NCBI GenBank assembly: GCA_021162805.1
Contig: JAGGXZ010000190.1
Coordinates: 1 to 64,000, forward strand
DNA from: Candidatus Poribacteria bacterium
GTDB taxonomy: Bacteria; Poribacteria; WGA-4E; B28-G17
DNA length: 64,000 nt
Reading direction: 5' to 3'
Shown: in pieces, positions 19,733-27,401 of the stretch
Layout: every line of letters starts with the position of its first letter
How positions within the stretch are numbered: position 1 is the stretch's first letter
Translations under genes and position numbers: made by a program
Notes under the pieces: model-generated
Database searches by the model: none
The model's input: only the letters and a program-made list of their open reading frames with translations
Told to the model about the DNA's origin: nothing

Positions 19733-20764
19733 ATGATAATCCGTGAGAAGGCGTTTGCCAGGATAGGATTTATAGGGAATCCTTCGGATGGATTTTACGG
19801 CAAGACCATATCGAGCACGATCACCAACTTCTACGCCCAGGTGACGCTTTGGGAAAGCCCGAAACTTCAGATAATACCTCATAAGATTTACGATCCGACC
19901 GAGTTCTCCAGCCTCAAAGAGCTATATGAGGTGGCGATTCGAGATGGATACTACGGTGGATTGAGGTTGCTCTTCGCTGCCGGGAAGAAGTTCAAGGAGT
20001 TCTGTGATAGACATGAGATCGAGCTTGATGATAGGAACTTCACCATAGAGTATGAGACCAACATACCCAGACAGGTCGGATTGGGCGGTTCAAGCGCCAT
20101 CATCACGGCCGCCGTCAAGGCTATGATGAAGTTCTACGGTATCTCATATGCCGCCATCCCGAAACCTATACTCCCGAACCTGATCCTCAGCGTTGAGACG
20201 GAGGAGCTCGGCATAAGCGCCGGTCTGCAGGATAGGGTTGTGCAGGTCTACGGCGGAACGGTATATATGGATTTCTCTGAGGAGTTCATGGAAAAAAGGG
20301 GATATGGACGATATGAGCCGATAGATTCCGGTCTGATGCCTCCTCTTCTGCTCGCTTACTCGGATGAACCCTCTGAATCGGGCAAGATCCACAGTAACGT
20401 GAAGTACCGATTCCAAAGCGGGGATTCAGAGGTGATCGAAGCGATGAGGAGTTTCGCTCAATTTACGGACGAGATGCGGGATGCCCTGATAAGACGAAAT
20501 TACGACAAGGTCGGCGAGCTTATGAACGCCAACTTCGATCTGCGCCGTCAGATATATGGCGATGAGGCGATCGGGCGGAGAAATCTGGAGATGATCCAGA
20601 TCGCTCGGAATCTAGGCCTGCCGTCCAAATTTCCCGGCTCAGGCGGGGCGGTTATAGTTATGTATCGGAGCGAGGAGGATGCTTGTAGGCTCATAGAGGC
20701 CTATGAGGAGGCCGGTTACAGATGCGTCAAGGTGGAGATCGAAAGGACGCCTTCAAACTCCTAG
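19733..20764 (+). CDS. GHMP-family sugar kinase, glucuronokinase-like
   Basis: A 343-residue cytoplasmic kinase of the GHMP family. The N-terminal segment ARIGFIGNPSDGFYGKTIS is family motif 1. The ATP loop is VGLGGSSAII near residues 115-124, and FPGSGGAVI near the C-terminus is motif 3. Spacing and the DGFYGKT segment are closest to plant-type glucuronokinases and their bacterial relatives, which phosphorylate sugars or uronic acids at C1; the substrate is inferred. The gene has its own promoter and starts a chain with the BatC- and BatD/E-like genes. Its last 43 bases overlap the next gene. Confidence 0.82.
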   Translation: MIIREKAFARIGFIGNPSDGFYGKTISSTITNFYAQVTLWESPKLQIIPHKIYDPTEFSSLKELYEVAIRDGYYGGLRLLFAAGKKFKEFCDRHEIELDDRNFTIEYETNIPRQVGLGGSSAIITAAVKAMMKFYGISYAAIPKPILPNLILSVETEELGISAGLQDRVVQVYGGTVYMDFSEEFMEKRGYGRYEPIDSGLMPPLLLAYSDEPSESGKIHSNVKYRFQSGDSEVIEAMRSFAQFTDEMRDALIRRNYDKVGELMNANFDLRRQIYGDEAIGRRNLEMIQIARNLGLPSKFPGSGGAVIVMYRSEEDACRLIEAYEEAGYRCVKVEIERTPSNS

Positions 20765-21246
20765 CTGGCTCAGCTATCCTGATGGCGGGGCTGATCGCCG
20801 TTCTCATAGGCGCTCTCCGGAGGGATACTCCTCGCTCGAACCTCCAGGCTGGGAACGATCTATACGATGAGGGAAGATTCGAAGCGGCTATGGATCGATA
20901 TCAGAGGGCGCTTGAATCAAAGGACCCTGAGACGCTGGAGATGGCGTACTATAACCTCGGAAACTGCTATCTGAAATCGGGTAGGCCCTCTGAGGCCATA
21001 AGCTGCTATGAGAATGCCCTGCTTATCAATCCGTCAGATATGGACGCCAAATTCAATCTCGAAATCGCCCTTCGGCTCTCCGACATATCCGCCGGATCGG
21101 GAAGGAGAGAGCGCGAGGGGCGTGAGGCAGAGAAGGTTAAACCAGGAGGGATAAGCCCGGGTACATCCCACGGCGAAACCCTCGCATGGGATGAAATGAT
21201 GAGATCAGACTGGACGGAAGAAAACGCCGCTGGGCCTGACTGGTGA
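20722..21246 (+). CDS. BatC-like membrane-anchored TPR protein
   Basis: A 174-residue protein with an N-terminal membrane span (about 12-30) and two to three TPR units (about 38-120; AYYNLGNCYLKSGRPSEAISCYENAL is cut here by a canonical A-Y-N-P pattern), ending in a charged, probably disordered tail. It resembles BatC of the Bat aerotolerance clusters, which supports von Willebrand-type partners in the periplasm. The ATG at 20722 lies inside the kinase gene, so translation is likely coupled. The next gene, a BatD-BatE fusion, begins six bases after its stop. BatA and BatB themselves are not in the window. Confidence 0.75.
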   Translation: MRQGGDRKDAFKLLAGSAILMAGLIAVLIGALRRDTPRSNLQAGNDLYDEGRFEAAMDRYQRALESKDPETLEMAYYNLGNCYLKSGRPSEAISCYENALLINPSDMDAKFNLEIALRLSDISAGSGRREREGREAEKVKPGGISPGTSHGETLAWDEMMRSDWTEENAAGPDW

Positions 21247-21252
21247 GATGTT

Positions 21253-23217
21253 ATGATCCTGACCCTATATGTCCTCCTTCTCTTCGCTCAACCCGATCTG
21301 ATCGTAAGATCCCATCTCGACCGATCCGAATGCTCGGTCGGGGAGAGGGTGATCTATACGATTGAGGTCATATACAGGATATATCCGGCTTCAGGTGGGA
21401 TCGTCCTCGATGAACCGGATTTCGCCTCAGCCGGTCTGAAGTCCTATGCGGTCTCGGAGGAACCTGAGGTGAGATATGAGAACCGGTTCGGCGGGGAGTA
21501 CAGGGTTGACTCCTTCAGGTATATCCTCTTCCCGCAAAAGCCGGGGCCGATCCATATACCGCCAGCGGCTGCCTCCCTGGAAGATGAGAAGATCATCGGA
21601 AATGAGGTTTCCCTTGAGGTTCATCCCCTTCCTCCGGGATTCTCCGGCCCAGTGGGGAGATGGAGGATCGAGACGCGCCTGAGCTCATATAGAACCTTCT
21701 TGGGAACTCAGATCGGATGTGAGATCCAACTGGTCGGCGATGGCGATCCGGATCTGATCCCCAGGCCGAGGATAAGCTGGCCTTCAGGGCTAGAGGTCAA
21801 GATGATCGGCGAGAATCGCCGGATCCTAATCGGCACCCCGAAACTCGAAAGCGAGGCCATATTCAGATATTCGCTCATACCTCGAGGCGCCGGCGAGTTG
21901 AGAATTCCACCGGCAGAGATATCCGTCTTCGATCCTCATGACGGTCGGATCCATACGCTTCGATCCAAGGCGCTCCGGCTCACCGGTCTCGATATACCCG
22001 GTTTAGGATTTCCAAAGCTCAAAAGGCCGAAGCGGCTTAGGGAGGATGATAAGCCGTTTTACTCCGAAACCTGGTTCATCTCCCTTCAGATCCTACCTCT
22101 TCTCCCGTTGATCCTCATCCTGGTCGGAAAACACGAGCCAATGAAGAACTGGCTGGCGATGAGACGGTTTACCGATGAGCTTGGCGGAATCGGGGATGAT
22201 CCTGATGGTATCATCAGGGCCGTCCGCGGATACATCGAGGAGATCCTCGGCTCCCCAATATCTCCCTTCAGGGCGAGGATGATATCGGCACTTAAGGAAA
22301 TGGGATTTGACGGTGAATCCGTCTCCGATCTCAACGAACTGCTCGCCCGGTGTGAGATGTCCAGGTTTTCGCCCGGAGGCAGGATCGATCCGGGGGTGAA
22401 AAGGGAAGTTGTCCGGGTGATAAGGGAGATCACATTCCAGAGGATAAAACGATGGTTGAGGAGGTTGATCTCTGTGGCGGCGATCTTCGTCCTGCCTTCG
22501 GCGCTCGCCTCGATCGATCCACACCCGATCCTCAAAGAGGCGACGGAGCTCTATGAGTCAGGGGACTACGACGAGGCGCTCGATAGATACTTGCTCCTTG
22601 CCGAAAGGTATAGGGATGGCAAGCTGTATTACGACATCGGTTTGACATATCTGAGGATGGGTGATCCGGCGGGGGCGATTCTATGGCTGGAAAGGGCCCA
22701 TGAGACGATGCCGCGCGATGATGATCTTATCAAAGCGTTGATGTATGCCAGGGCGCTCAGGAGGGATAGGTTCGATTTCGCCGATGATCTTTCAGGCCCA
22801 TTTTATCTTCTGAAAAGGATACGCGGCGTTGAGATTATCGGTCTTTCCCTCACCCTATATTGGTTATCGCTCCTTTTCCTGAACCTGTATTTATGGGGGG
22901 GATGGGTTATCGGGAGGAATTTGGCACGGATCTTCGGCCTCCTTCTGGCGATCTCACTCCTGGCTTTTGGCCTCAGGGTTACGATGAACCATGAAGAGGG
23001 GGTTATCGTCGCTGATAGCGCTGAGGTGAAAGAGATGCCGGTTGAATCCGCTTCCGCTTTTATCCAACTTCATGCCGGATCGAAGGTCAGAATCGAATCT
23101 CGAAGGCAGGGCTGGTTCAAAGTAACCATCCCCTCAGGTGAGAGAGGATGGGTTAAAAGGGAGAAGCTAATTCTTCTTGATCAGGAGGGCTTATGGAATG
23201 ATATGGAGCGAATATGA
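21253..23217 (+). CDS. BatD-BatE fusion protein
   Basis: A 654-residue envelope protein. Residues 1-15 are a signal peptide; 18-245 are BatD-type beta domains (oxygen-tolerance family); a span lies at about 274-292; and a cytoplasmic stretch of about 100 residues follows. Then a second signal-like hydrophobic segment (about 403-419, ending SALAS), TPR repeats (425-500), two spans (about 527-548 and 558-576) and an SH3-like domain (585-645) reproduce a complete BatE. The retained internal signal segment is what an in-frame join of two adjacent genes would leave. Bat proteins are linked to aerotolerance and envelope stress. The partners BatA, BatB and MoxR are absent nearby, though a DUF4175-like gene, often part of such clusters, lies 4 kb away. 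Confidence 0.8.
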   Translation: MILTLYVLLLFAQPDLIVRSHLDRSECSVGERVIYTIEVIYRIYPASGGIVLDEPDFASAGLKSYAVSEEPEVRYENRFGGEYRVDSFRYILFPQKPGPIHIPPAAASLEDEKIIGNEVSLEVHPLPPGFSGPVGRWRIETRLSSYRTFLGTQIGCEIQLVGDGDPDLIPRPRISWPSGLEVKMIGENRRILIGTPKLESEAIFRYSLIPRGAGELRIPPAEISVFDPHDGRIHTLRSKALRLTGLDIPGLGFPKLKRPKRLREDDKPFYSETWFISLQILPLLPLILILVGKHEPMKNWLAMRRFTDELGGIGDDPDGIIRAVRGYIEEILGSPISPFRARMISALKEMGFDGESVSDLNELLARCEMSRFSPGGRIDPGVKREVVRVIREITFQRIKRWLRRLISVAAIFVLPSALASIDPHPILKEATELYESGDYDEALDRYLLLAERYRDGKLYYDIGLTYLRMGDPAGAILWLERAHETMPRDDDLIKALMYARALRRDRFDFADDLSGPFYLLKRIRGVEIIGLSLTLYWLSLLFLNLYLWGGWVIGRNLARIFGLLLAISLLAFGLRVTMNHEEGVIVADSAEVKEMPVESASAFIQLHAGSKVRIESRRQGWFKVTIPSGERGWVKREKLILLDQEGLWNDMERI

Positions 23218-24454
23218 AACCCTCCCCAGGGAGGAGATAGAACAGCTCCAACTTGAGAGGCTTCAAGCCGTTTTGAACAGAGTTTACAGGAACGTCGGGT
23301 TTTACAGGAGGCTTTTCGATGAGGCGGGGATCTCCCCCGAGGAGATAACATCGCTTGATGATCTGGGACGGATACCTTTCACGGATAGGGAGACCCTCCG
23401 CGTCAATCAGCCCTATGGGATGTTCGCCCTGCCGCTGAGGGAGGTGGTGAGGCTTCAAACTACATCGGGCACCACAGGTGAGCCGATAGTGGTTGGATAT
23501 TCGAGCAACGATGTTGAACATTGGACGGAGCTCATGGCGAGATCGCTTTACGCCGCCGGCGTCTCGAAGGAAGATGTGGTTCAAATAGCATTCGACTATG
23601 GGCTTTTTACAGGCGCTTTGGGATTTCACTATGGTGCTGAGAGGATAGGGGCGACCGTCATCCCATGTTCCCGACTCTCGCCCGAAAAGCAGGTGGAGAT
23701 CATGCGAAACTACAAGACCACCGCCCTTGCCTGCACGCCCTCTTTCGCTCTGCAGATAGCCGAGACTGTGGAGAGATCCGGCGTCGCTCCGGCGGAGCTC
23801 TCTCTGAGGGTGGGCATCTTCGGAGCCGAGCCATGGCCCGAATCGGTACGGGAGAAGATCGAGGACACACTTCATATAACGGCGATAGATTGCTATGGCC
23901 TGAGCGAGGTGATAGGGCCGGGGGTGTCCGTGGAATGCGAGCGGAAAAACGGCCTTCATATCTTCGAGGATCACTTCATAGCCGAGGTGATCGATCCATC
24001 CACGGGGGAGAGACTGCCTGACGGGCAGATGGGAGAACTGGTGCTGACCACCATAACGAAGGAGGCGTTCCCGCTTATAAGATATCGCACCGGAGACCTC
24101 ACGTCCCTGGATCGATCTCCATGTCCTTGTGGCAGGATGACGGTGAGGATGAGCAGAGTTATGGAGAGAACTGATAATATGGTCGTCGTAAGAGGCGTTA
24201 ATATCTTCCCTTCACAGATCGAAAGAATCCTGGCTGAAATCCAGGGCGAAAAACCGCGGTTTGAGATGGTGCTCCTCAAAAGCGAGGGAGTCCCGGAGGG
24301 GATCGAGGTACATATCGAGATGTCATCGGGGATGTTTGTGGATGAGGTCAGAAAGCTGATGGAGTTGGAGGAGAGAATGAGGGAGGTTCTCGAGGGGGAG
24401 CTCGGCATCCCGGTGCAGGTGAAGCTGGTCGAGCCCAGATCAATCCATGCTTGA
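23198..24454 (+). CDS. Phenylacetate-CoA-ligase (PaaK) family acyl-CoA ligase
   Basis: A 418-residue adenylating enzyme that would activate an aryl or other carboxylic acid with ATP and CoA. The phosphate-binding motif TTSGTTGEP is near residue 95, an adenine-loop YGLSEVIGPG near 230, and the hinge and C-terminal lid (YRTGDL, then RGVNIFPSQIE) are complete. The ATG at 23198 is chosen over the in-frame TTG at 23177 because AGGAGG stands nine bases upstream. It overlaps the BatD-BatE gene by 20 bases. No phenylacetate degradation genes are adjacent, so the acid is unknown. Confidence 0.88.
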   Translation: MIWSEYETLPREEIEQLQLERLQAVLNRVYRNVGFYRRLFDEAGISPEEITSLDDLGRIPFTDRETLRVNQPYGMFALPLREVVRLQTTSGTTGEPIVVGYSSNDVEHWTELMARSLYAAGVSKEDVVQIAFDYGLFTGALGFHYGAERIGATVIPCSRLSPEKQVEIMRNYKTTALACTPSFALQIAETVERSGVAPAELSLRVGIFGAEPWPESVREKIEDTLHITAIDCYGLSEVIGPGVSVECERKNGLHIFEDHFIAEVIDPSTGERLPDGQMGELVLTTITKEAFPLIRYRTGDLTSLDRSPCPCGRMTVRMSRVMERTDNMVVVRGVNIFPSQIERILAEIQGEKPRFEMVLLKSEGVPEGIEVHIEMSSGMFVDEVRKLMELEERMREVLEGELGIPVQVKLVEPRSIHA

Positions 24455-24467
24455 AGGTCAAGGTATG

Positions 24468-24520
24468 ATCTGTGAAAATGTCTTCACAGATTATGCAAAT
24501 GCTTGCACGGATCGTGCAAG
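24468..24520. other. Two tandem perfect hairpins
   Basis: ATCTGTGAA (24468-24476) pairs with TTCACAGAT (24483-24491), and CTTGCACG (24502-24509) pairs with CGTGCAAG (24513-24520). Both stems are perfect and ten bases separate the two. They follow the ligase stop by 13 bases. Neither is followed by a T-run, so they could be a transcript end or paired operator sites for the next gene. Confidence 0.45.
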
Positions 24521-24661
24521 ATGGTGTTTATCGAATTAAACTTCAGGTCTGTGAACGTCCGTATCCGCTGGGTTCCTGGCGGATGTTGGAATCTGGCATG
24601 ATTGTTGCTCACAATTTACATCGTTAAACCGCCAATTCTCTTGGGCCTAGGGAGCATCGCC

Positions 24662-24997
24662 ATGGCTGCAGAGATCAAGAACCTTCTGTTCGAGAGGATG
24701 TTATCCTTCAATGTGAAGGTCCCGTTCGATGTTCTGCTCGTGGACCTTTGGTATTTGGACGATAGGATGGACGATTGGCCAAGGAGGGATAGGCAGTACG
24801 CTTTAGCCGGTGGGCTGCTCAGGAGGAACTTCATGGATAACGCTGTCGCAGCCGTGGAGTTCGCTGACCTCTGGATAAGGGCGAGGGAGCTTTGCGGGAT
24901 AGAGCTGATAGAGGATGTGCTGACCTTATGTCAGCAGCTTTATGATTACGCCCGAAGTGAAAATAAGCCCCTCCCTGGCGAAAGCGCCTTCGGATAA
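24662..24997 (+). CDS. Small hypothetical protein upstream of a PilZ gene
   Basis: A 111-residue, acidic, mostly helical protein with a tryptophan-rich centre (DLWYLDDRMDDWPRR). No signal peptide and no family I recognise. The ATG at 24662 has GGGAG eight bases upstream; an in-frame start at 24602 lacks one. It abuts the PilZ gene (one base between if that gene starts at 24999). The pair was probably transcribed together, which hints at a c-di-GMP-linked partner, but this rests on position only. Confidence 0.65.
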   Translation: MAAEIKNLLFERMLSFNVKVPFDVLLVDLWYLDDRMDDWPRRDRQYALAGGLLRRNFMDNAVAAVEFADLWIRARELCGIELIEDVLTLCQQLYDYARSENKPLPGESAFG

Positions 24998-24998
24998 G

Positions 24999-25583
24999 AT
25001 GGAGATTATAGACGAGAAACGAAGGTTCATAAGAGTCAAGACCTCCATCCCAATCTACTACCGCGCTGTATCCGAGGCCGAGCTTGAAAGTATGCGCGAG
25101 CTCATCCGGCTTCACCCCTCTTCGGAGAGGGCACGGATGAGCCCCCGCGCCCTATCCTCTTCCACCTCCTTCCGCTCGCGCGAGCTCGACCTTGCCATAC
25201 TCCAGATACTTCAGGAAATCAACCGTAAGCTCGACGCTATCATGGATCACCTTGGAATTGAACTGAGAAGCTCACGGACCTTCAACAGAGGCAGGACGAT
25301 TGACCTCAGCGGCTCGGGAGTCAGGTTTACCGGAGGGGTGAGGGCGGAGAAGGATGAGCTCCTTGAGCTGACCCTGGAAATACCGTCCTTAGGCGATATA
25401 TCGCTCCTGGCCAGGGTGATCTCGGTGAGGAGGGAAACCTCACTCTCAGAGAAAATGGAGATAGCCTGCGATTTCGTGGAGATAAACGAGAGGGACAGGG
25501 AGATCATCGTCGAATATTGTAATTCGCTTCGCAGGGGAAAACCCTCTTTGCTTCCCAGGACACCTCTACCCAGGAAGATATAA
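24999..25583 (+). CDS. PilZ-domain c-di-GMP binding protein
   Basis: A 194-residue cytoplasmic protein. RRFIR near residue 7 gives the RxxxR and DLSGSGVRF near 107 gives the D/NxSxxG of the PilZ c-di-GMP pocket. The two halves of the PilZ barrel are separated by about 70 residues with a predicted helix (LAILQILQEINRKLDAIMDH), a layout seen in PilZ proteins with an inserted helical element. The start is uncertain: ATG 24999 begins just before the PilZ motif, while ATG 24942 overlaps the previous gene. It probably tunes motility, surface attachment or secretion in response to c-di-GMP; the effector is unknown. Confidence 0.82.
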   Translation: MEIIDEKRRFIRVKTSIPIYYRAVSEAELESMRELIRLHPSSERARMSPRALSSSTSFRSRELDLAILQILQEINRKLDAIMDHLGIELRSSRTFNRGRTIDLSGSGVRFTGGVRAEKDELLELTLEIPSLGDISLLARVISVRRETSLSEKMEIACDFVEINERDREIIVEYCNSLRRGKPSLLPRTPLPRKI

Positions 25584-25623
25584 CGCTTATGTTTCCCCTG
25601 AGCGAAATCTCGAAGGTGTCGTC

Positions 25624-27312
25624 ATGATTGAAGAGCTTTTGAGATATATCCACCGGAACGTTTCAGGAGAGCGGGCGTGGGGATATATGTCGGAGATATA
25701 CTCACGCGACAGGTGGTCGAGCTTCGACGGATATCGGAAGAGCGCTGAATATTGCGCCGATATGCTCTGGCTCTTCGGAATGGAGGAGAGTGAGAGGATC
25801 ACATTTCCGGCCGATGGCGAGACTAAATTCGGCGATTGGATCATGCCGCTCTCATGGGAGCCGCTGGCCGCACGCTTGGAAATCGATGTCTCCACAGATG
25901 AACGCTTTACCTTCACACTTAAGGAGAACCCCAATCGGCTCGTCATGTGGAGCGCCCCCACAAGGCCGGAGGGCGTTGAGGGGAGGTTGATCCTGCTTGA
26001 GAGAGGCACTCCGGATGAAATCGAGAGGAGGGATATAAAGGGTTGTATTCTCTTCACGCCGTCGAATCCCGTCTCCATCAAGTCGATCGCTGCCCGTAAA
26101 GGTGCCCTCGGCATCATAAGCGATTGGATCAGATCAAAGGAACTCCCCGACGCAATACAGTGGATTAACACATGGAGCGATTCGCCCGGCGGATGGGTGA
26201 TGCATAAGGGGGATAGCAGGATCTGGGGGATTATGCTATCGCCGAAGGAGGGGAATCGGCTTCGCCGGCTCGCACGCCGATATGAGCTTAAAGCCAAAGC
26301 GATCGTGTCGAGCGAGCTATATGAAGGTGAACTGGCATATGCTACCGGTAGAATCGTGGGGAGGGAGCAGCCTGATGAGGAGATACTCCTGACGGCCCAT
26401 ATAAACGAACAGGGGGCCAACGATAACGCTTCCGGGGCAGCCGCTCTCATCGAGGCCGCTCGAGCGTTGGGCGAGATGATCCGATCGGGAAAACTGATAC
26501 CTCCCGCTAGATCCATACGATTCCTGATGATGCCCGAATCATATGGTATGATGGCTTTTACGACGAGAAATATCGAAAGGCTTCGCCGATCCCCGGCGGC
26601 TATAAATGTCGATGGTGGGGCAGGGGATTACGATTCGGACGATTCAAATCTGACAATATACCTCAATCCCCTCTGCTGTCGTTCTCCGATCGACGGCGCC
26701 GTAGTCCGGATCGCTCAGATCTTCTATGAGAGGATCGCCCACAGGCCGGATAAACTGAGGTTTCACAGGTATACCCTCGCTGGGGATAACTTCCTCTGTG
26801 AACCCCTTATCGGAGTTCCCAACCTGTGGTTCGAGATGGGTGATGGAGGGGATTACTGGCATAACAGCGAGGATACCCCCGATAAAGTTGATCCCCGATC
26901 GCTTAAGGATCTGGCCTCTTTGACTGCAGGAGTTGCCTATATCCTCGCATCATTCGATCGACGCCAGATCGAGAAGCTTTATAACGAAGGTCTCGCGGTT
27001 TTGCCCGACGATCTCAGTTCCTCCCTCACGATGAAAATCCCTCAGGGCAAACCCGGATCGGGACCGAGGCGATATCTCGTCGGTCCCCTGACGTTGGATG
27101 GAATCCCACCGGATAGATGGAGGGTTGTGAGGAGCAGTCCACGATGGTGGGGACCATATCTGGCGGCCTGGTGGTGGGCCGACGGAAATCATCCGTTGAG
27201 TCTGATAAGGGAGATGCTGAAGCTGGAATTCGACCGCGTTCCCGATGATCTCGCCGAGTTCTTCAGTTTCCTCCAAGAGATGTCATTTGTTGTCATTGAT
27301 AGCCATTTGTAG
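25624..27312 (+). CDS. M28-type metallopeptidase-like protein with PA-like insert
   Basis: A 562-residue protein of the aminopeptidase/DUF4910-like branch. A PA-type segment (GCILFTPSNP, about residue 140) precedes the catalytic fold. Zinc-ligand candidates are His in LTAHINEQG, Asp in ANDNASG, Glu in MMPESYG, Asp in INVDGG and His in YWHNSED. It would trim peptides or related amides. No signal peptide is visible, so it is likely cytoplasmic. The last ten codons fall in a CATTTGT-like short repeat (27281-27320), so the natural C-terminus may have been altered by the repeat. Confidence 0.8.
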   Translation: MIEELLRYIHRNVSGERAWGYMSEIYSRDRWSSFDGYRKSAEYCADMLWLFGMEESERITFPADGETKFGDWIMPLSWEPLAARLEIDVSTDERFTFTLKENPNRLVMWSAPTRPEGVEGRLILLERGTPDEIERRDIKGCILFTPSNPVSIKSIAARKGALGIISDWIRSKELPDAIQWINTWSDSPGGWVMHKGDSRIWGIMLSPKEGNRLRRLARRYELKAKAIVSSELYEGELAYATGRIVGREQPDEEILLTAHINEQGANDNASGAAALIEAARALGEMIRSGKLIPPARSIRFLMMPESYGMMAFTTRNIERLRRSPAAINVDGGAGDYDSDDSNLTIYLNPLCCRSPIDGAVVRIAQIFYERIAHRPDKLRFHRYTLAGDNFLCEPLIGVPNLWFEMGDGGDYWHNSEDTPDKVDPRSLKDLASLTAGVAYILASFDRRQIEKLYNEGLAVLPDDLSSSLTMKIPQGKPGSGPRRYLVGPLTLDGIPPDRWRVVRSSPRWWGPYLAAWWWADGNHPLSLIREMLKLEFDRVPDDLAEFFSFLQEMSFVVIDSHL

Positions 27313-27320
27313 TCATTATA
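27281..27320. repeat. Degenerate TGTCATT/CATTTGT short tandem repeat
   Basis: TGTCATT recurs at 27281 and 27291, and CATTTGT at 27284 and 27304. It resembles the heptameric short repeats seen in cyanobacteria and other genomes. It spans the last codons and the stop (27310-27312) of the M28-type gene. Confidence 0.45.
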
Positions 27321-27346
27321 GGAGCTATCAGCATTCAGCCTGGAGG

Positions 27347-27386
27347 CGTTAGAACGTTGAATGTTGGAGCGTTAAACGTCCTAACG
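27347..27386. repeat. AACGTT-type repeat folded as a hairpin (copy 2)
   Basis: CGTTAG-A-ACGTT (27347-27358) pairs with AACGT-C-CTAACG (27375-27386), giving eleven pairs and one mismatch around a 16-base loop. Its wording (ACGTTGAA, GTTAAACGT, ACGTGC) matches the cluster at 18558-18590. It lies between two convergent genes and may serve both as a terminator. Confidence 0.45.
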
Positions 27387-27401
27387 TGCGGTATATTGAT
27401 T

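Noticed and set aside
23153-23974. A 273-codon minus-strand frame
   Set aside because: Antisense to the PaaK-type ligase; no domain.
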